DNA from: Lycocorax pyrrhopterus obiensis
Taxonomy: Eukaryota > Chordata > Aves > Passeriformes > Paradisaeidae
Direction: 5' to 3'
Assembly (NCBI GenBank): GCA_014706295.1
Contig: JACSVZ010000001.1
Span: 80,040,237 to 80,104,236, forward strand
Length of the DNA: 64,000 nt
Shown: piece by piece, positions 51,297 through 64,000 of the stretch
Position numbering within the stretch: position 1 is the first letter of the stretch
How the letters are laid out: each line of letters begins with the position of its first letter
Position numbers and translations under genes: made by a program
Notes under the pieces: model-generated
Told to the model about the DNA's origin: nothing
Database searches by the model: none
What the model saw: the letters and a program-made list of their open reading frames with translations, nothing else

Positions 51297-54200
51297 CAGT
51301 TCTTTTCTGCATAGGATTTACTTGTCTTTGGGAAGGTGTATATAATTTATGTTCTTGCTGATCAGAAGTATAGTAGAATGACTATATGTATACTTCATGT
51401 TTTTGCTGAACAGAATGAGGAACAGCTCTAAGAGCTTGCTCAGAAATGACCATTCTCAGTAATTACAGGCTGAGATAGTTTAGCCAGATCACATCTCATA
51501 TTAATTTTGTGACTTTTGTCTAAGGTTTTGCCAGAAGTTATTGTCCGGTTATAAGTGATGCATGAAAGTGGTTGTTATGACATTTTTCTTGAGTCACACA
51601 ACCCAAGAGAAGAGGTTGTATAGAGTGGTCATCCTTAGGCCTGATGTTCACAGAAAGCTCTTCATAGAGATATAATTGGAGTTTTTCTTTCGTCTGGAGC
51701 GTGGAGACAGCAAGGTAAAATATCCTGTGTTTGGAGTGTGAAGAATGTTGTACTGAGTTCCCTACAGCAGGGGTAAGGATACAGGTAGGAGAGCTCAGTC
51801 CTGCAGAAATGATGCTTTTGTCTGCATCAGGTTAAAGCTTCAGGGCTTCACAGTTTGATTCTGGCAGTTGCTTTGCGTCTTTGTGCTTATCTTCTACCCG
51901 ACTTGGGTTCACTGTCATGCTCAGATCCTCACAAGGTCAAATCACCCTCTTCATAAGCTGTACTTGTGCTTTCTACTTCCAGGGAAAACTATTGCTTCTT
52001 TATGCTGGGAAAGAAAGAACTTCATAGTCAAACTCTTACTGCAACAGTTGCCAAAACAAATGGCTGCTACGAGTTTTTGTTTCTCTGCCTGGGCTTTCTT
52101 ATACATCACATTTTTCACATTGCAGGGAGATTTCCTTGTATCATTAATGGCAAATGCCACTTAATGATACTTTTTGAAGTGGCTTAAGACACTATCACCA
52201 GTTTGACCCGAAATATTTCCCCTGCACATTCACAGTTTAACAGGTCAAGTTTGTGCATCGCAGACACTTCTGTTTGCAGCTTCTTTCCATCTTTGTTGAC
52301 AGTTTAAGCTCAGCACACTGGCATACCTTCAATTCTGCTACGGGTGCAGTAATACCTTTCAATTGCCTGAACAGGAACCACCGGAGGGCATCTGTCTGAG
52401 TCTGAATTATGTTTGAAAACCATCTGGCATATTGTGGGATAGTCCTAATAATAACAATGAACACTTTATCAGCAGTTGAGTCACTGTGCTTGGTTTCCAG
52501 TGTAATTCTCTTGTTAGTTGCATGTACGTATTCCATATAGCCAAAGGGTTACCAGTGCGTGCAGATTCTGTGTCAGACCATTGTGCCGACAGCTCGCATT
52601 TGGACTCATTTATCATTCAAAATCTGGCTATAAAGAAAAACATTTAAATAATAAAAATAATTACCAAGATGAAAGACACAGATCAGTGTTAGTTGCACCC
52701 CAGACCTGTTTCCTGCTTCTGCGTGCGGGAGGAATGAGGAGTGGAGTAAATGGGGATGGCAGTCACGGGAGTAAGGTGCTTTCTCGGAAGGTGCTTCTGA
52801 CCTGTTGAAGGGGTCTCTTTTCATACTTAACAGAGACATCCATCAACAAGGACAATGCAGAGTTGCCTGGGCCTGAAGCATGGGGAAGAGAAATGCTCCA
52901 GGAGGTCCTTGGTCTTCCCTGGTTCCTCATAGGAACTCACTTATTTTCCTGTAGGCAGAGCTCAAAGTACTTTGTGAATCTATGTTGTTCCCCAGAACCT
53001 TAACGAGGTTCAGAGATAATGCCGTAATTTTGCATATTTAAGTAGTATCGAACCAGACCTTCAGCTACCAGTGACTGGCACAGGTCTAGTGACTTTTAAC
53101 CCTGGCTGAAATCTGTCCAAACCTACCTGTGTTCTCAGATGTTTGTCAGGTGCCCCCTAAGGCAGCACTTACATGTCCCCATCATGCTCTGGCCATCCCT
53201 CAGGTCTGCTCTGTGTTGCCTTACTGGTGAAGCACAGCTGTTGGGGGTTTGTCCCTGTGAGAACAGAATGTCCTCAGTGGGGTCCTCAGCACATTAAACT
53301 GATGCCAGACATACCCGTGAGGCTGCCAAAAGTACTGCACGAGACAGCTTTAACTTTACATTGGCAAAAGCTGGGATAATGTGCAGAAGCCGTGACAGAA
53401 GCATGAGTAAATGATTTGCCTGAGATGATGCAGAAGAGCTGGTGGCAAAGCATGGAGGGAGCTCTGGTCTCCTCACTCTTGAGTTTGTGTGCCGGTCCCA
53501 GGATGCTCTCCTGCTCTCCCCCACCCAAAGGCATATGAAACTGTGTGGTTTGAGGATCTTTGCTGTTGTATTGGCAGCAGAGGAGAGCTAAGATTGACTA
53601 AACCACTGAAACTAATAAACTTCTCATGTGCACACAGGGACATCAGATTAATTAGTTTGCTAAGCAGTGGAGCTGCAGCTGTGCAGCTGCCTGACAACGG
53701 TAAGAGGAGGGAGCTGCAAACCAGCGGCCTTTCTGCTGTCTGCTCCTTCCTTTCATCTCAGCTCCCTGGAAATGGCAGATGAGGAGCACAGAGGTAGCGA
53801 GCCAAACATATGCAACCTATGCATACTGTGCCAAGCTGCATAATCCAGGGGTATTGTTCGCTGTGTGTGCAGGCGTCGCTTCCCAAAAGCTCCCACTGCT
53901 GTCACTGGAGGGAGGCTTCTCTGCTGGTTTCTGCAGGAGCACAGGGACATTGGTGCGGGGAGCTTTTGAAAATACACTTCTAAAATGCAAATGCTTTCCT
54001 TCTTTAACAGCCACTTGAAGCCAAGCATGATCAACAAACACAAAACACTTTCACAGCTCAGACATGCTGTGGATTATGGTTCTCTCTCCTTTTACTTTTT
54101 CCTTTTCTTTTTCTTTTTCCCCTGCATAATGAGTTTTGTCCCTTAGTTTGACAAAGAGGTATTATATTAACAATTTCATAAAAATCTTTGGTCTACAATG

Positions 54201-54850
54201 ATTAGATGATCGCTGCTTGTGTATTAAGCAGTCACTGGGAATGTACCCGGGCAGACAAGTTATGTCAGCAGAAAAACTGGTGAAATTTTGATCCTTTTGT
54301 TAGCACTCTCCCTCCCTGAGAGCTGTTCAGAGCAGGTTAGATAGACAGCTTCTGGGAGTTGTTTAGGTCTAGCTTGTCCTAGCTTTGGGGCAGAGAGACT
54401 AGCACGCTCCACTAAACCTGTCCAGCCTTTCCAGCTCCGTTTTCTGTCCCTAAAGGATATGAAATTTTTGATGCAAATGCTCCTGCCAATAGGTTACTGT
54501 GCTCAGTGATTTCACAGTGGTCACTTGGTTGAGCAAGCTGTCCTGCATGGTGGACAGGGCCAGGTCAGCTGCTGGTGTGCCCTGGCTTAGGTACTTAGAC
54601 CTGTGCTAAAGGATTTGTAAACTCAGCAGAGTCGCTGACCTTTAAAATGCATTTAAATACACGAAAGTCTGGGCCCTGAAAGGGGAGGGAGCTAGAAGGC
54701 ATGGCTTCTGGAGGCTTACCCTGAGCCTCTGGCTCCCCCGGCTGGAGCCGGTGTGGGAGAAGGCACAGTGGAGACCCAGGGATGGGAGTCAGGCTTGTCA
54801 CCCAACGATAAAGGCATTTACAGTGTCTACTTGCTCTTCATTGGTAACTT

Positions 54851-54890
54851 TAAGTACCTTTGAGTACCTTAAAGTACACTCTAAGTACCA
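54851..54890 (+). repeat. imperfect AAGTACC repeat
   Basis: Four spaced copies of AAGTAC/GAGTAC with about 10-11 bp period (TAAGTACC, TGAGTACC, AAAGTACA, TAAGTACC). A small decayed satellite-like cluster. Confidence 0.75.
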
Positions 54891-56899
54891 TCTCCTCATA
54901 GGTTGCTGTACAGTAAACGGGTGCTGCTCTGTGGAATGATTAAATTAAGTGTTTCTTTTTTTTTTTTTAACATGCTTTTAAAAATCAAATTAATTAAAGG
55001 GGTGCAAACAAGAGGGTGAACACTTGGAAAATGAAGACTGACCGTGCAGAAACCAGGCTGGAAGAAGTTTCAACGGAACACATAAGGGGTCTGAGCTCGT
55101 TTAAGGAAAGTAATGTAAAAATGTGGTTTAGTGCTCAGCCTAATTTAGCATGCCTGCAGGCTGCTGTGCGCAAAGTGTTCTCAGCCTTCCTCATCATCTC
55201 CAGATACAGATTCCTTCCCTCTCTGTGTGCTGCATCTGATGATTTATATAGCCATGTAATGAATCCAATCAGCCTTGTTACCCAACAGAAGACTCTCCTC
55301 ATGTTTATTAATAGTTTACTGCCCCATCGGATCAGCAGCTTGAACCGTGCATCCCATGATGCCCGTCCAGCACAATGGAGATGGCAGCAGTGTGCAGTCT
55401 GGGTTGAGAGGAGAGGGGAATGAGAGCACCCCATCAGCAGCAGACACTTTTTACCAATTTTGTTGTAATGTGAAACTATTCACAAATTCAGTACTTATAT
55501 GAGGCCTTTTCATTCGCAAGGATGGGAGGTTTTGCAGATTTAGTTCTTGCTGTTTCGGTGTAAGATAATTTTCTGCCTGAACAGAGGCTGTAGGGTGGCT
55601 GGGGCGTGAGTTGTGTGCACAAGTGCCACTGGACATCCGGAATTATGTGAGTTTACCTGGCAAGGAGCTGAGCACGTTGGAAAGCTGAGTGATTAGCTGT
55701 TGAACCTTGTACAACAAGTGCCTTCAGTGGAATTGTGCTAATCAATTGGCACACCAGTGTAATTTATTTTAAATAACTTTTTACTGTTCCTAAAGGTGCC
55801 ATTTTGAAGTTTCTACTTCATGGGATGAAAGAGGTGCCAATACTCTTTAATCCTTGAACAGATAGGACTAACTCCCAGCAAGAGCCCAATTTTTCTGTAC
55901 TCCTTTTTGTTTTTAACGCTCCCTGTGCAATACTTTGCCAAACTCCCAAGAATAGAAATAAAAATGGAACATTTTGGCCTTTTGGTGGCTGTTTATCAGC
56001 AGCAAAACAATTTTCAGGCAATTAACCAATCTCCAGGCCCTTTGGAATCTCAGATACAGCTATTTCTAGGTTGTCACATGTCTAATTAATATAAGTAGTA
56101 ATGGTAATACTCCTGCTGGTATTCTGCTTCGGCCAAGGCTAGGCTTCCAAGTCTGATAGCTGATCCTTACACCCAGCTAAAACCTTTCTGGGGTCAGTAA
56201 GAGTGTGGGAATTAATTGGCACAGGTAGCGTTTATCACTGTGCAGTGCCTTCAGGGAGTTACGTTGTACCATGTAGGATCTTTCTTTGCAATCATCTGGG
56301 GTTTTAAAAGCCTTAGTATCAAATGCTAATTTTAAGCAATTAGGGTTCTAGGAGAGGTTGCAGCATAAAAATGCTGTTAAATATAATCTCATTTTAATTG
56401 CTTACAGCTATATTAGGAAAACTGTGTAGAAAAAGAAAATTTTTATTTTGCTTTGTTATTTAGCAAATCGCATTTTATATCACCAGAGACATGTGCTGGG
56501 AGAATCTTTTTAATCCTCCTCAGGTTTGTACGTATCCTTGAAGAAGAAAAGTTGTGTGTGATGAAGAGTTTTAATTCTGAATTTCTTCCACCACCGTACA
56601 GCTGCGGTTGGAGCTGTGCTGGCGTGCGTTCAGGAGTCTGTCTGTTTTCATCCCCTTGCAGCGCACTAATATCTCCCATCTGAAAGGCTGAAATGGAGGC
56701 CCTTAGTTTCTGTAATTTAGGATTTGGTCCAGTGTTAAGGAAACTTCCCCATCCAACCATCCAGGAGCCAGTCTGACAGTCGCTCTCTCACCACCTGAGC
56801 TGGGACTGAAGCCCCTTTGCAGCTCCACACCCCACACTCAGAGACAGACCAGGTTTCTCTACTGTCTCAAACCCTTTTTCCTATAGCAGGCTCTTAGAC

Positions 56900-57330
56900 A
56901 TCCCAGTCCTTCAAGTAATTTAATCATGGTACAATAACTAAATAACAAAATATAACAAAATAGCAGCTTGAGCTCGTGTCTCCAAGGAGGAGCCCCAAAC
57001 AAAGGAAACTCTGGGCTTTTATACCCTGACAGTCTAAATGCAGGAAAGTGTGGGGGTCATTGGCTCCTGCCGTGTCTCTGCATGTGTGGTCACCTGGCCG
57101 GGCCACAGGTCCCCAGGCCCTTCGCTGTGCAAAGGGTTGGCAGTTCTGGCCTCTTGGCTCGGGCTCTCGCCAGCCACAGCTCAACCTGCAGCTCCACTGC
57201 AGCTGCTCACGCAGCTTCGGGCACTGAGTGTGTTCCTCAGCGCAAGCTGGTGGCTGTGTTAATGTTGGCTCAGTCTGAGCTGAGATTTAGTAACGAGTTG
57301 TGTACACTTTGGTAACCTCTGGTAATGGCA
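56900..57330 (-). mobile_element. LTR-like element (second candidate)
   Basis: On the minus strand the order is CCAAT (57,059-57,063), TATA box GTATAAAAGC (57,015-57,024), then ATTAAA (56,919-56,924), resembling an LTR promoter/R-region. The U3-like side to the right is GC-rich. I could not fix termini or a target-site duplication, so the given limits are only a bracket. It lies under 200 bases before MTMR2 exon 2, facing the opposite way. Confidence 0.3.
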
Positions 57331-57497
57331 AGTAGAACAGGTTCTCGTAAAGCACTGCTGAGGGCTGAATAAGTGAGAATGGAAAGGGTGGGAATAATGA
57401 AAAATGCCTGATATGACTGTAAGCAAGTGGCTGGACTTGTCAGCTTTTGAACCTTCTTGAGCACAGTTTTGACACACGCTGGTGTTTCTCTTTACAG

Positions 57498-57603
57498 CGC
57501 TTCCACGTCGCAGTCAGACCATTCCACTCACACCAAATCTGCTTCTGCTGTGTCGTCCGACTCCATCTCCACCTCAGCAGACAACTTCTCTCCAGATTTA
57601 AGG
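57498..57603 (+). CDS. MTMR2: MTMR2 exon 2
   Basis: The acceptor tttacag|C supplies the last base of a serine codon. The 106-base exon encodes [20 protein letters not shown] then [15 protein letters not shown] and ends AGG|gtatgt, phase 0. Together with exon 1 it gives the first 63 residues of MTMR2. The Ser-rich sequence and the NFSPDL motif match human MTMR2; its Ser-Pro corresponds to human Ser58, a reported ERK target that affects endosomal targeting. The next residues expected (VLRESNKL and the PH-GRAM domain) are not found before the window ends. The frame is intact. Confidence 0.96.
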
Positions 57604-58770
57604 GTATGTATGTTTTGTCTTAAAAAAGAAAAAAATACAAAATGTGACCTCCTTCAGAGAACATGTCTTGCTTCTGTGAGTTGGATATGGTAAAATAATG
57701 TCAGCTTTCAGTAATGCCAGAATACATTTAGCCAAATTACTGAAAGGGCCTGAAGTCAAGCAGGTGAAATTGAAGTTTAATCTCTACCATATGATGTCCT
57801 TCTTTATAAAGTTGTTTAATCTTCAAAAAGCTGACTCTGCAATCCTCACTTGGAGATGAATTTTCAAAGCAACTCCATTTTCTTTTAGGTGCTTTAAGTA
57901 AGTGAAATCCTCAACCTGTCAGTTGTATATACTTTTTCTTCCTGTTATGTGTGTGTATATATAAAAAGTGTTCTGTCTTGAGAGCTTCTGCTTGTTTGTA
58001 AACGCTGAGTCCTTGGAAGTACCTTCTTTCAGAGAAAGATTGCTGTCTCCAAGCTGATGAAAATAATCTTCTGTCACAGTGCATTGCTCTGACATAAAAA
58101 AGGTGCAAACAGGGCTCTTTTAAGTCTGCTATTAGATTAGTTAATTATAAATTCAGAGCTCTAGTTCAGTGTCACAGGGGTTTTGAAAGCTATCTGTATG
58201 CTCCTCTTAGGAAACCAAGGGGTTTGCTGGTATATCTTAGCTTTAAAAAAAATGTCCCTGAGTATAAAACTGTTGGTACTGGTGCATTCCAGTAACAACT
58301 TGAGCATTTCTCAGCTGTGGTTGAGAATGTCTTGTAAAATCTAAACACAGTAAAATTGCATAAAAATCTCTGAGTACAAAGCTAATTCCTTTGACAACCA
58401 TGATGATTTTTCATCCCCTGAGTGTTGTCTCAGTCACCCACAATTAATAACAGAGTCCACCTGTTCGTAAGTGACAAGAAAATGAATGTTTCTTTCTAAA
58501 GGCAGCTTATTAGCCAATTTTAAGCTAAGATTTGGAAATTAATCAGTAGTTTATGTGCATTCTATGATAGTTTGCACCTTTTGCCTATGGATACAAAAAG
58601 TAATCTTCTAAACACGCCTGGGTATGGAAATTTGTAATATGTCTGAAGTTTTTCCCCTGTGAATTTAGGGTGTTCAGTCACTCTAACATACAGAAAACAT
58701 CATTTTTAGGCTGAGGCTAAGTGGCTTATTGATATGAATAAGATTGAAAATTCTGCTACAGCTCTAACTG

Positions 58771-58800
58771 TATAATATTATATTATATATAATATTATAA
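58771..58800. repeat. AT-only near-palindrome
   Basis: Thirty bases composed only of A and T (TATAATATTATATTATATAT onward), nearly self-complementary and able to form a hairpin, followed by an A-run. It is probably a decayed TA/TAA microsatellite. Confidence 0.85.
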
Positions 58801-61800
58801 AAAAAATAAACTTATTTTCGTATTTAATTTTTTACTGAAGTTTGCATATGTGGGATTCCTTTTTCAGTTTTGATGCACAACTCAACTTGCCTTCTCACAG
58901 TTTCGGTGACACTTGAGGACTACCTTTAGAAGTAGAGGACAAGCCAATATTTCCTTTTTAGAATTGAAGTTGTCTTTCCCTTCTGGTGGTTAAGATGGCT
59001 CAACATGTTTTCCTTGCAATCCTGATTGTGTCTTGTGACTCTTTCCCCACTTTTGTCACCTTATCTGTGTGAACTGTAAGCTGTCTGGGCAGGGATTCCA
59101 GCTCTCCTCAGCTTGTCTGGTTTCCCATTCAGCAGGGCCTCTATACCCACTAGCAACCAAAAACGGTGTCCACAGAGGAATGTTCACTTAGCTGCATGAG
59201 AGATTTTTTTCAAGCAGAAGATGCCCATGTATCCCTGGAGGCAATTAGAAGCCCATAATTTCATGCTGTGCCACAGTTCCTGTAATATGCAGGAGTGATT
59301 TCTTCACAGCCAGACCTCTTTTTTTTATTTCTAAGCAATCGTAAGTTCTGCCTTGGTTGGAACAAATGCTGCTCCTCTTTCATTTTAGAGTAGTATTTCA
59401 GCAGAGATGGTAAAGGAGAGAATTACTTATTTACAATAAAGTCACTGCAGGCTAAGTGTGAGCACCTGCTTCTGCTGGCAAAAGGCTTCTTGCTCTTCAC
59501 CTGCATCAACTGCATGTGAACACAATTCGGCACATGCCTTCTGTGCTTCGCCTCGAGCTTAGTCCTGCAGAGGTGGTGTGAGTGGCTGCAATGCAGCTGT
59601 GTGTGGGTGTAAAGCTGGGTCATGCCTTTACACTCGAGTGGCTGCTTGTCAGTGGTAGGCAGACCTAGAGAAAATGCATTCCCGTGTTCCTACTTGTATT
59701 AGAGTATAGAGAGAAAGGGACAGTTTCCACCACTACAGGTTGACTTAATTCTCCTAGAGGAACTCATGCATTCATCATTTCACTCTTCATTCCTGGGAGT
59801 GTCTAATGCTGGAGAGCAATCTTTGGGGGTCAGATGATCTGTTCTGTGTTCCAGTGCAACTGCAGACCCACTATCTGTCCTCAGATCATCACTGTGGGTT
59901 CTGGTGTGTTACTCTTTGCTCCCTGGGCTTCCTCCTGGAGCCTGCTGCCAGCTCCCAAAGGGAACAGTTATTGTGAGTGGTGGTCAGCTAACGCTGATTT
60001 CTTTCAGGTCTTAAGTCAAGGACAATGGATATTCTTTCCCAGGGCTTGTCATTCTTTGTCCAGTTTTCTTCGAATTGACATCTCCCTCATGTGACAGTTC
60101 TACAAGTTTTGAAAGTCAGTTCTGTGAGGGATTTTTTAAGGTTCTGATTGTTTTTGTTATTTTCTTGGAACTTTCTGAGATGTGGCCTTGCCTTGGATAT
60201 TGCAGATGAGGCAGTACCATTAACTGATACAGTGAAACGAGCATGTTCTCTGCTCTAGCTCTTTCCTTCATTGGCACAAGACAGCACGAACTCCCAAATC
60301 TTACCAGGTACTGAGATTTGAGCTAAGCGTCTCATTACTGTGGGACAAAAAGAGGTCTCACATTGTTCCTGGAAGAACGTAAGAGAACAAGCCCTGAAGA
60401 GGGAACTGATGCATTCTGCAGTAACTCTGTGGTATGGGAGGTGAGTGCCTGGGCTGCATGGTGTTCTCACAGGAAGGTGTTGCATCAGTTAGCTTTAAGA
60501 GGCTGAAAATAAGCTTTTCAAGATTTTGACGTGGATATGCCAGTTATGGGATTATGATCTTGTTATGTGTTTAAATTTTTCCTGCTAGAGTGAATTGCTA
60601 CGTGGATTCATCATCACTCCTACCTCTATTTGGTCTCTGCCTCTGCGTGTGCATTGGCTCAAATTTAGGAATTAAATTTCTGTGACGATGGAAAAACACT
60701 ATGTGATAGCTACAATTAGCACTCTCTTTTTCTGTGGGGAATTTTTAGAAGAATAGTAGGCGTCCATTGGGAGGAGGGAACCAGGGGAAGGACCCACCTA
60801 ATTTCTTGCAGTCTGTGCCTGCAGTTTTCTTTTGGAGTGCCAATTAACGCTCTGTGTGTGTGCGTGCACGTGTGTAATGAGGTAAATGAGACAACATCTG
60901 GGGATTCCTACTGAATGCATGTGCAGTGTTTTTCCTAAATCTTTCTCCAAAGTATTTAATAGTAACCTTTATGAAGGTTTGGGGTTGTTTTTTTGTAATG
61001 TATATTGAGCATGTCAGTATCTGGAACTGAGATTAAATTCCCCTTCCAATAGAAAGTTTACAGAATTTTCACTTCATAAACTAACTCTAAATAACTTTTG
61101 GCTGCTTCAGTTAGTTTCTTAGGGAAAAAAAAGATGAAAAAAACCCCAACAAACCAAAACCCCAACAGAAAAACAACAAAGCGCTCTTAGGTTCTCCTTC
61201 CACCCCCTTCCTGATCTCAAATCCAAAGCTGTTTAGAATTGATTTAGGGTATATACTCTTGGAGGGATTTTTTAGCAAATACTGCCATATGTTTTAACAT
61301 AAGTTATAGATCAGGCAAGAACAGAATTGAAGTAGTTGGAAGTGAAAATGGAGTTGGAAATCCATAGATACTTTGTAATTTGGGTTGAGATGTTAAAAAC
61401 ACCTTAAAGCCAACATTGCCAAAGGGATTGGAGTGTATAAATTGCTGTTACAGATCTGGGGAGCTGGTGGTTAATAAAATACAGTGAGTTTCTTGCTCCT
61501 ATGTCCTGTAGGCAGTATTTTCTCCTGTGCGTATGAGGAGATGTGTCTGTGCATTTTATAGTACTCAAGTCTTCTTGCTGATGCTCTAACTTTTATCAGT
61601 AGGGATTTTCATTTTTAGGTAGCTGTTGCTTTATAGGATAATGCCTGAAGTTTACCATGTTCAAAGCTTAGGAGTAGCTCTTATGAAAGGGTTGGATCCT
61701 GTTCATTTGCAGTTGAGAAGCAGTGGATATGGCCAGCAGAGCCTGCTGCCACTTCCCTTAAGAGCAGTACCTTTGCCTGATAATTTGTTAAGGCCCATTG

Positions 61801-62061
61801 TGTTTGCTTTTGGATTGTGTGCAGCAAAAGCTGAAACCGAAGGATGGAAACTCGTATGTTGTTTTCTTTATATTGCTTCTTGCATCTAGAAAGAAGGAAA
61901 CTACAGCAGATCTGTATGTCACCTGTGTGGCTGTGCAGCCTTCAAAAAAAATCGTTGAAGTCTTTGTTGTTAGCATTGCTCTTGTGACCACTAAACCATT
62001 CTCCCCTTTGAGGGCAACAGTAAGATCCACAATTCCTGATACTCCTCTGAAGTCCAGAAAA

Positions 62062-62181
62062 AATACTGTACAAGCATATGACCCATCCTTCATGACTGTT
62101 TGTTCCTTACATAGTGATTTTAATACTGTACAAGCATATGACCCATCCTTCATGACTGTTTGTTCCCTACATAGTGATTTT
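62062..62181 (+). repeat. 60 bp tandem duplication, two copies
   Basis: 62,062-62,121 and 62,122-62,181 are identical except for one base (T at 62,107, C at 62,167). Each copy starts AATACTGTACAAGCATATGA and ends CATAGTGATTTT. Because 60 is a multiple of three, a chance open frame here (61,798-62,190) shows a 20-residue repeat. The 59/60 identity suggests a recent event or an assembly artefact. Confidence 0.97.
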
Positions 62182-64000
62182 CTTCTTTAATATACGAGGA
62201 ATTTGTGGATTTACAGTAGGTTTATGCATGAGATGCAAGAATATTATTGTAGCATTCTCAGGACTTGAAGGTTAGAAATGGGAAGAAACAGAGTGTCTTG
62301 TGTAACCTTAATTTGTTATCTATTGTGTGTATGGTCAGAGACTGTAGAAAAGCCCTTGTGGTTTATTTTGTAAGATGCGTAACTGGTGCATGACAAAAGG
62401 TATATGAGGGAGTATTTCCTTCCAAGACAGTAAGTGGATACTGTTGCTGCCTCCTTAGGTTTCCTGGATTAAATCTGTTTGGGCAAGTCTGCATTCAAGC
62501 TAGCCAACCACAATTCCTTTGCACTCTATAGAAGGACATAGATCATTTATGATCTGATCTATCTCAGCTTTAAGAATATGCCCCTGCTAGGTGGGAATGT
62601 CATGGAGCTGAGCTAGAGAAGTCCTTGGTGCAGATGTTGGGAACATACTTGGAGGGGCAGCAAGTGATTTCTGTGGATCCCAGCTTTAACTGGGCTCCAG
62701 TAAAGGTGCAGTTTTGTCTCTTTTGAGAACCTAATGTGTTTCTCTTCTGACTGTGGAGTGAATGCAGACTAATATCTCCAAATACAGACTTCTAAAATTG
62801 AGGTAAATCCTGTCCCTCAGGTGATATTGGGCAGGATTAACTGAAATGCCAGTCACTGACTTTGCCACCTTTGTCTTGCTTTACTCTAGCTTTAGTGCAA
62901 AGTGCTTAGACTAGTTTTATGTAGAACACGTATGTTGTTAGTAGAAAAACATATTGAAGAAAGATGTGATCCCCCCCTCCATCCTTTGCTGTAAATCTCT
63001 AAAACTAGCCTCAGTGAGCTTTTCCATTACTATCTCCCTGCCAATGCAGGAAGTGTGTCAGGCTTTGGTTATGTGTAACACATGTTCAACAAGAGCTGGG
63101 TTTAGAGAGTGACATAACGTTTTAAACTCTAAGCACTCATTTAAGCGATGTTTTTCAGTTTTGATTTTAAGGGACTTTTCAGTCAGTGAGTGATGCTAGC
63201 TTGGAAGCACTAAATCATGACAAAACCTCTGCCTAAGCTCCTCCATGGTAGTTGAAGACTTTCTGCCCTGCCAGTCGGCTCCAGGATAATATATGGGGAT
63301 AAATATTCCTGTTTTGGACTAGCCCTTGACTCTTTGCATGGGGCTGCCTGTAAGCAGCCTAGTTCATAGCAAATGCAAAGATGTCTTCTGTGTTGGGAAC
63401 TTTCCTTCCCAGTTCACTGGACTATTAAGTTACAGACTGTATTGCACAAGCCACCAGATGGTGAAGGTAATTGACCTGTGTTCACAAAACACTTGGCTAG
63501 ATGTGAGCTGGTGATGCAGCAGTGAAATTGAATAAACTGTTCATCTTTTTACTGTCAGTGTGTGAAGACTTGACCGTGTATTTCTCTGCATCATTGCTTA
63601 GTTACGTTCTCACATGGAGGTGCACTTCACGTTTTTGTGGGTGTACAGGGGTAGAAGCTATGCAGGCAGAAGTAGCCCTTACCTGACCTGCCAGTAGCAT
63701 TTCCATAAGTCCCTTTGTACACAGGGATGAAGTCCAAGGGCCAAATCCAAGAACAGGCAGTGCTTTACGTTATCAAAGGTGTCAGAGGGACTTAAAGAGC
63801 AGCAGAAGAGAAGTAAGGAAGTTTTACAGGGAAACATATTTTAACTATCTTGAAATTCTTATTTTGACCAAACGAGTTGCGTATGTGTGCTTGTGGGAAA
63901 TGGGCTTCCTTTCTTTGGAGCATTAAGCTGTTGGTGAACAAAGGCACAAAGGACTGGTTCTGGAGAATGAATGATGCTCTTGTCTATAAGCATGGTCATA

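Larger units (their letters stand above)
35414..57497 (+). other. MTMR2: MTMR2 intron 1 (22.1 kb)
   Basis: The intron is bounded by gtaccg at the left and ctttacag at the right. Human MTMR2 has alternative 5' exons in this interval; I could not identify counterparts. Contents I can support are CR1 fragments, two LTR-like cassettes on the minus strand, and simple repeats. A 172-codon open frame at 42,865-43,383 is without recognisable homology. The remaining sequence appears unique and non-coding. Confidence 0.88.
57604..64000 (+). other. MTMR2: MTMR2 intron 2 (5' part)
   Basis: From the gtatgt donor to the window edge I find no sequence encoding the expected exon 3. It contains an AT-rich near-palindrome at 58,771, an A/C-rich tract at about 61,135-61,180 and a 60 bp tandem duplication at 62,062. 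Other open frames have no recognisable homology. Confidence 0.85.

Noticed and set aside
61798..62190. 130-codon open frame ending in two 20-residue repeats
   Set aside because: The repeats are explained by the 60 bp DNA duplication, whose length is a multiple of three; no exon borders or homology support a protein.
57604..64000. Search for MTMR2 exon 3 (VLRESNKL, then the PH-GRAM start)
   Set aside because: No matching codon pattern was found by eye; exon 3 is assumed to lie beyond the window.
1..64000. CRISPR arrays, bacterial operons, rRNA or tRNA genes
   Set aside because: No regularly spaced direct repeats, ribosome-binding sites or tRNA/rRNA-like sequences were seen; the DNA is clearly vertebrate nuclear.

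Overview
The window is vertebrate nuclear DNA, almost certainly from a bird. The coding exons are split by GT-AG introns, and two genes are recognisable by their protein sequence: MAML2 (its 3' half) and MTMR2 (its 5' end). Interspersed repeats are mainly CR1 LINE tails with the characteristic ATTCTATG-type 3' end, plus a solo retroviral LTR; that mix is typical of avian genomes. The order MAML2 then MTMR2 on the same strand matches the neighbourhood I know from human 11q21. I cannot name the species.

Layout. 1-7,266 is intron (MAML2 intron 2, by homology numbering). MAML2 exons 3, 4 and 5 lie at 7,267-7,470, 9,491-9,602 and 14,993-15,975 (stop codon) on the + strand and encode the last 432 residues. 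A long AT-rich 3' UTR follows, ending at about 19.1 or 19.85 kb, and it carries a CR1 fragment. From about 19.85 to 34.8 kb is intergenic DNA; its only gene-like object is a possible two-exon small reading frame at 25.67-26.04 kb that I do not recognise. A CpG island at about 34.8-35.7 kb is the MTMR2 promoter. MTMR2 exon 1 (35,331-35,413, start codon) and exon 2 (57,498-57,603) are separated by a 22.1 kb intron. The remaining MTMR2 exons must lie beyond the right edge, since nothing resembling exon 3 is visible up to 64,000.

Function. MAML2 is a nuclear coactivator for Notch/CSL complexes, and MTMR2 is an endosomal 3-phosphoinositide phosphatase. They are neighbours by synteny, with no known joint pathway. 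No prokaryotic, CRISPR, rRNA or tRNA features were seen.

Most notable items: a 383 bp solo LTR nested inside a CR1 element with a perfect 6 bp target-site duplication; two further LTR-like promoter/poly(A) cassettes on the minus strand in or near MTMR2 intron 1; a short upstream ORF in the MTMR2 leader; the unidentified two-exon frame with a 52 bp candidate intron; and a near-perfect 60 bp tandem duplication at 62.06-62.18 kb. I see no convincing evidence of an undescribed biological system; the unidentified small frame is the only candidate for a novel gene.
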